This document shows, piece by piece, positions 59,498-64,000 of a DNA stretch of 64,000 nt; the first letter of the stretch is position 1; each line of letters opens with the position of its first letter. The notes under the pieces are model-generated. The model was not told the DNA's origin and did no database searches. It saw only the letters and a program-made list of their open reading frames with translations. Source of the stretch: Blasia pusilla (lineage: Eukaryota > Marchantiophyta > Marchantiopsida > Blasiales); NCBI GenBank assembly GCA_050084515.1, contig CM114272.1, positions 27,900,001 to 27,964,000 of the forward strand. The letters run 5' to 3'. A program made the translations under genes and the position numbers.

Positions 59498-60812
59498 AGT
59501 TGTATTGTTGATCTAAGATATCACTATGAAGCACAAAGTATTTTAAGTTTAACAAACAACTTGGTTGAGCAAGAAATGGAAAATGACTATGCAGATTTGA
59601 GAGGTGGATTGAGTCTTTTGTTAGAGACTACTAGCTACCTATTTTTTTATGAAGTCAATGGTCAATTTAGGAAGATGAGAAGAAATGTACCATCAAGTTT
59701 CAAGTTGAAGGTCATTTTGGGAAGGTCTATTTGTAGTGGCCAACCAACCCCGAGTGATAAAACCAAGGGTTCTTGAGGCAAGGAAACCAAGAACCGCATT
59801 GGCTTCATACAAAGAGCTAGAGTAAACGCCATCGATTGCCCCACCACATTGATGAATTTTGGAGAAGTTACCCGTGAGGCTAAGGAATACCACCAAATTT
59901 CAACAATTACTGAAAGATATAAGATGACGATAGATACTCAGGTTGCCACCATGAAGATCTACAAAATTCAGCGGGCTAGTCTAACTATACTTATTTTGGA
60001 ATTCAAATGGTTCATCTACCTTGAATATGATCCAAATAATACGAGTTATATAATCAAAGAGATTGACCAACTTCACATAGAGGATATGAAGGTGTTAGTT
60101 CTTGACAATCCTTACGCCCTCATCATGCATTACAAGTGCAATTTATTGTATATTTAGAGCTTTTCTACAAGGAAGACATAGATTAATATACACAAGTCCT
60201 ATCATAAGATTGAAGAGATCTTTGGCTTATCCTCACTAGGTAGTTCATAACACATTTTTAATAAGGCAGTTATAGTTGATATTGTTTCTCTTTGATAGTG
60301 GTTGCAATCCAATTCCTTTCCCAATATCATAGTAAAATATATATACTTGCTAGAGAAGTGAGAGCAGAGGCTTAGTTGCAACCCCACTAAATGTCTTGTA
60401 TATTGGATGCGATTTTCTTGCTTAAACTATTTCCATCTAATTGCTTATAACTTATCAGTTGTAACAAAAAAAGACTACACCACACTTACATATGATCTTC
60501 TTTCTCCAAGTTGAACAGAGCCAAATGGAAATAGTTCAATGCCAAAATTGATGACAAAAATTGATAGGAGTCAGATGCATTACCAATTTTTGTAATTAAT
60601 AGCATGGAATGTTATTAATTGATATTAATAATTAGATGTATTTTCAATCTTTTTATATCACAGATGTAATGTAAACAAGACTACAAGAGCATTATCAATT
60701 GTTGTCATCAATTTTGGGAGTATGTAGTTGTGGACAGGGTTTTTTAGTTAAGCTTATATTGTTGGAGGTATATGACCTAGGTAGACTCATGGAGATGTGC
60801 CCACCATGTAAG
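59498..60812. other. No gene recognised
   Basis: Two plus-strand frames (94 codons ending 59776 and 102 codons at 59849-60157) have no recognisable domain. AT-rich throughout. Confidence 0.3.
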
Positions 60813-60910
60813 TGTGTGGTAATGGCTCGCAAGGATGGTACATCGCATGTTTAACGCCACCCTTGTATATGGTTCCGTGTGGATGATGGTTACGTCCCAA
60901 ATGCACATAG
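60813..60910 (+). pseudogene. Isolated PHD-finger scrap of the A/B gypsy family
   Basis: The nucleotide sequence tracks copy B at 50090-50188. It reads WYIACLTPPLYMVPCG, a stop, then WLRPKC and the final TAG, with CDGC reduced to a CNG-like remnant. No other part of the element was recognised beside it. It shows a third copy carried the same PHD segment. Confidence 0.75.
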
Positions 60911-62609
60911 TGGGTGCTAGATATGCTATAGTCTTATTCTTATTAGCATGCACAAGAAAATAGGACTCCACTCTTCTTTGATGGATGGTCATTTTTGCGC
61001 TTATTCTAGAATGTGGAAAGATTCATAGGTAGGCCCTCGTCTCTCCACTTAACATTCCATGCTTCACTTACCTTGATCATGATGATGCAATTTCATTTAG
61101 GCCTCCTCCAACTATTTGTGGTCGATTTAATATGAGGAAAAAAATGTGAATAAATCCCTGAAATATATAACAAATCTTGAAGATACAAGATGGCCTAGTT
61201 GGTTCGTGCACTCACGATAGAGCTTCAAGAGAATATGAACATAGAGATAACTCGACATATGATCATGTACTATTGCAACGGCTCCCCAACTATTTCACTA
61301 CTCGGAAAACTAGGGGTTTAACCTTTTTTCTTCATTTCTATTACCAAAAGCTTTTGGAATTAACATGTTGCATCATGGTGCTCTGCACATTGATGGAATA
61401 TAGGGCTAAATCATCCCAATAATGCTACTCCATAAACCACTTATTACTATAACTTTTTGGACTTCTAAGTTGGGATTATCATTGGCCCATCAATATAGGC
61501 TTCTCCTCATATAAGAGGCCTAGGGCCTTTAAAATTAATGGTGCACAATAACAAGTGAATATTGAGAATCCAACATTGAACACAATAAGCGCGAGTATTG
61601 TCAAAATCTCGATTCTCTTGGTGTGTATGTGGCAGATTTTCTAATGGGGGGTAAGAGGATAGTCACTCAAAATACCATGACAAACTCTAAGTTTTATATT
61701 CTTCACGAGAGTAGGTGGCAGGGGTGGAAGGTTAGAGAGCAACAAAGATCAACAAAGGAAGGGAGTGGGAGGCAACCAATGCGGGAAATGAAAAAATAAA
61801 AAATATCCCACATGGGCAAGTTTGTTTGTAGGCTTGACTTAAATTTGGAGATTTGGACATATTTGTAGACACAAACTTTGTCCAAGTCTAACCTTCGATG
61901 CGGGAGGTTGATATGCACGGTTGTATGAAAAGGGATAAGTTTGTCCCTACCATGGGTAATTGTTGATGTGGAACATGTCCATGACATCCAATCCTATCCT
62001 CGTACACGGGAGAATTATAAATTAACCTGAGAGGGGGTGGATGGGAATGCATATAATGAAGTGATAGGCATGTTTCAATCTAAGTGCGGGAATATTTTCA
62101 AAAGCGGGAAAGTTTCACACGTTGACAAGTCGATCTTATGGAAGGATGTAACTCTCGAGACATGGAATTTTCCGTATGCAACCTTGGCACATTTGTGGCT
62201 ACATGTGTGTCAATACATGCACGTGTGATAGTACACAACAGATTGCTAAAAGGTAATAATGAAGAAGAATCTTCTCTATAATAGTCTTCACAAAGGACAT
62301 CACTTTGTCATTAGCTAATGAAATGGATACACCCTTAGGCTAGAGGTTTGATGAGTTCTTTATTACATGTGCCTATATCCTCCACTAAAAAACAACTTAT
62401 TTTTGGTAATGCCCTTATATATTGTAAGAAATGGATCTCCATTGCTTTGCTTCAAATCATCTTATGAAACCATCTCATGCAAGATGCCCACATAATGTTT
62501 TATGTTTATTTAATTATTAAAAATATTTACAACCTCTAAGTGTGACTCGTGTTTCACATAATTTATATACCTTAATTCTAATGGGCCATTCACAATCTCT
62601 TCCTACACA
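60911..62609. other. AT-rich, no gene recognised
   Basis: Short frames only. No retroelement or RNA-gene signature was seen. Confidence 0.3.
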
Positions 62610-62782
62610 TCTATATAATTAAAAGAGAACAGGGTTTGAAGAAACCCTCCTCAGATGTTGGCACCTGTCCTCTAAGGACTTTTATGGTGTTGACACATGT
62701 CACTTTGAGAGAGGGAGTTGAATTAAGGAGAGATAATAAAGAAAATTAAATATCATATGTGAATAGCATGAGCACCGGCTAG
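62610..62782 (+). mobile_element. Candidate short Helitron-like element 1
   Basis: It starts TCTATATAATTAAAAGAG after an A and ends CACCGGCTAG before a T. That fits the Helitron pattern of TC at the 5-prime end, CTAG at the 3-prime end and insertion between A and T. 173 bp, no coding capacity. A convincing hairpin just upstream of CTAG is not evident. Confidence 0.3.
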
Positions 62783-63277
62783 TGTAATGTGATTCCCCTA
62801 TATTGGTTTTAGTTTCAAGATCTTAATCCGGAAACATAGGGAGTGATTTCAGATCCTCTCTTAAATTTTTTTTACCCTAAACAATTTTTTTTCCCCTAGC
62901 CAAAGAAAATTGATTTTGGATCACATTTTTATTACGAGTTAGTGTATAGTCTGTGAATGGAAGAGATTAATGATATTGCACATAAATTCAAATTTTTTTC
63001 TCGCTACCCCTAGCATGTGAAACATTTTCTTGCTGCCCAGTTGTCACGTGTGAAGCATAGAGGTGTTTGCAAATCAAGAAGGCACTCTCCCATAATAATA
63101 TAGATAAATAAACAAGTGGATTTAATACACACTAGTAAGGTGCCATTACGATGCATGAGAAAAAAAAATGCTTGAAAAGCCAACGTAAAGTCCGCGAAGG
63201 AAAGAAATTAATGATTTTGCACATAAAAATTATTTTTTTTCTTGCTGCCCCATAATAAAAAAAGCACTCTCCCCTCA
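62783..63277. other. Diverged duplicated blocks, no gene
   Basis: A stretch around gaagagattaatgatattgc (62.96 kb) is echoed by gaaagaaattaatgattttg (63.20 kb). Each is followed by a T-run, then ctcgctacccc or cttgctgcccc. Old duplication of a non-coding repeat. Confidence 0.45.
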
Positions 63278-63456
63278 TCTATACTATTAATAGAAGAGCG
63301 TTTTCCCATGGGGACACCAGAAATTTTTTTTATTTAAAAAAAAACATGTGTCTTTTTTAATCCAAAAAATGACACGTGCGTAAGGGAGGGCATTCAAGTT
63401 CAGGCTTTAGGGGTCGGCAACATGGGGGACCGTGGTCCAACACGGATCCTATCTAG
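63278..63456 (+). mobile_element. Candidate short Helitron-like element 2
   Basis: It starts TCTATACTATTAATAGAAGA after an A and ends ATCCTATCTAG before a T. A small hairpin ggaccgtggtcc lies 14 nt before CTAG. 179 bp, non-coding. The 5-prime sequence strongly resembles Helitron starts seen in plants, but the 3-prime hairpin is short. Confidence 0.38.
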
Positions 63457-64000
63457 TAATATAAAGAGAAACCCTAAACCACGAGGGAGCCGTAAAGAAA
63501 CCATTTTAGGGTCACCCGGTACTCGGGAGGGTGAATGAAAATGGTCCGGGTTACGATTTAGTCCAAAGCTCGAAAGCACTATACGCGTGCACGCACAAAG
63601 AGAGAGAGAAAGAAATAGATGGGAAAAGTGCCAAACGCCAGATCCGAGCCCGAGCCCGAGCGCACAATGGTACTAGGATTATGCCGGTATCATGAGACGT
63701 GAAAATCTGGAACGGCATCGGGATTCCAGGCGAGGCGCACATGATCAGTAGGCTCATGACGTCGTGTTCAATTATGTGATCAGCCGAGCAAGAGCTCGAT
63801 CGGGACCGATCGGCGAGTGGAGTGAATCCAACGATGCTCTTTGAAACAAACATGCACTAGTCGTCGCTTACATCTTGTCGAGAAGATATGTCCTCTAAGT
63901 GGCGTGTGAAATCAAAATACTGCGCCAATTTTCGTGTACTGCTTACGAATATCGAGACCGCCTTCCTTCCTCGAGTTCCGCAGAGAACCCGAGGAGAAGG
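63457..64000. other. No gene recognised at window end
   Basis: GC content rises after 63.5 kb. A minus-strand frame of 100 codons (63551-63853) has no recognisable domain. One aaaccctaaacc-like word near 63.47 kb is a single occurrence, not telomeric sequence. Confidence 0.3.

Noticed and set aside
63465-63482. Telomere-type repeat (aaaccctaaacc)
   Set aside because: Only a single partial occurrence, not a tandem array.
1-64000. tRNA, rRNA or snRNA genes
   Set aside because: Looking by eye for B-box-like ggttcgaatcc words with a matching cloverleaf gave no acceptable candidate; a covariance-model scan would be needed to exclude them.

Overview
This window looks like nuclear DNA of a land plant or close streptophyte relative. 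The signs are short GT-AG introns, Ty3/gypsy and Ty1/copia relics, a Mutator-like element, Helitron-like ends, and coding decay dominated by CAG-to-TAG and CGA-to-TGA changes, as expected from plant CHG and CG methylation. A bryophyte or other spore plant is my guess, but the species cannot be read from the sequence. Most of the window is decayed transposon. Only one multi-exon gene could be rebuilt as intact: a nine-exon Fpg/Nei-family DNA glycosylase on the minus strand at 118..3754. A second probable host gene is the 145-residue ORF at 53701..54138.

Layout. 0-8.4 kb: the glycosylase gene, weak candidate exons upstream of it and a 115-bp tandem duplication. 8.4-16.3 kb: AT-rich sequence with a copia relic (11.06-12.62 kb), a gypsy 3-prime fragment (13.2 kb), a (TA)n tract and a gypsy Gag fragment (15.0-15.4 kb). 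16.3-29.5 kb: a probable 13-kb Mutator-like element. It carries a broken transposase-like gene with a SWIM-type zinc finger on the minus strand. A divergent multi-exon gene on the plus strand joins a ParB/sulfiredoxin-like domain to a beta-class N4/N6 amino-methyltransferase domain. More than 30 copies of a 26-29 bp palindrome fill its introns and flanks but not its exons, and a roughly 70-bp minisatellite built on the same palindrome sits between the two genes. 29.7-33.2 kb: a second, very decayed gypsy element. 33.7-51.2 kb: two head-to-head copies of one gypsy family, A on the minus strand (5-prime truncated) and B on the plus strand. Both encode, besides the usual pol domains, a DNMT3-like C5 cytosine methyltransferase between protease and reverse transcriptase, and a PHD finger after the integrase. 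51.2-56 kb: sequence with the short host-like ORF. 56-64 kb: AT-rich repeats with another LTR of the A/B family (58.9-59.5 kb), a PHD-finger scrap of that family (60.8 kb) and two short Helitron-like candidates (62.6 and 63.3 kb).

The striking point is that two unrelated mobile elements side by side each carry a DNA methyltransferase: a cytosine enzyme with a chromatin reader in the gypsy family, and a ParB-amino-methyltransferase in the Mutator-like element. The local copies are dead, with stops, frameshifts and micro-inversions, but the architectures are readable. The palindromes confined to the non-coding parts of the Mutator-like element could be binding or modification sites for one of its own proteins, comparable in logic to the VANC anti-silencing proteins of VANDAL Mutator-like elements. 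That link is inference only.
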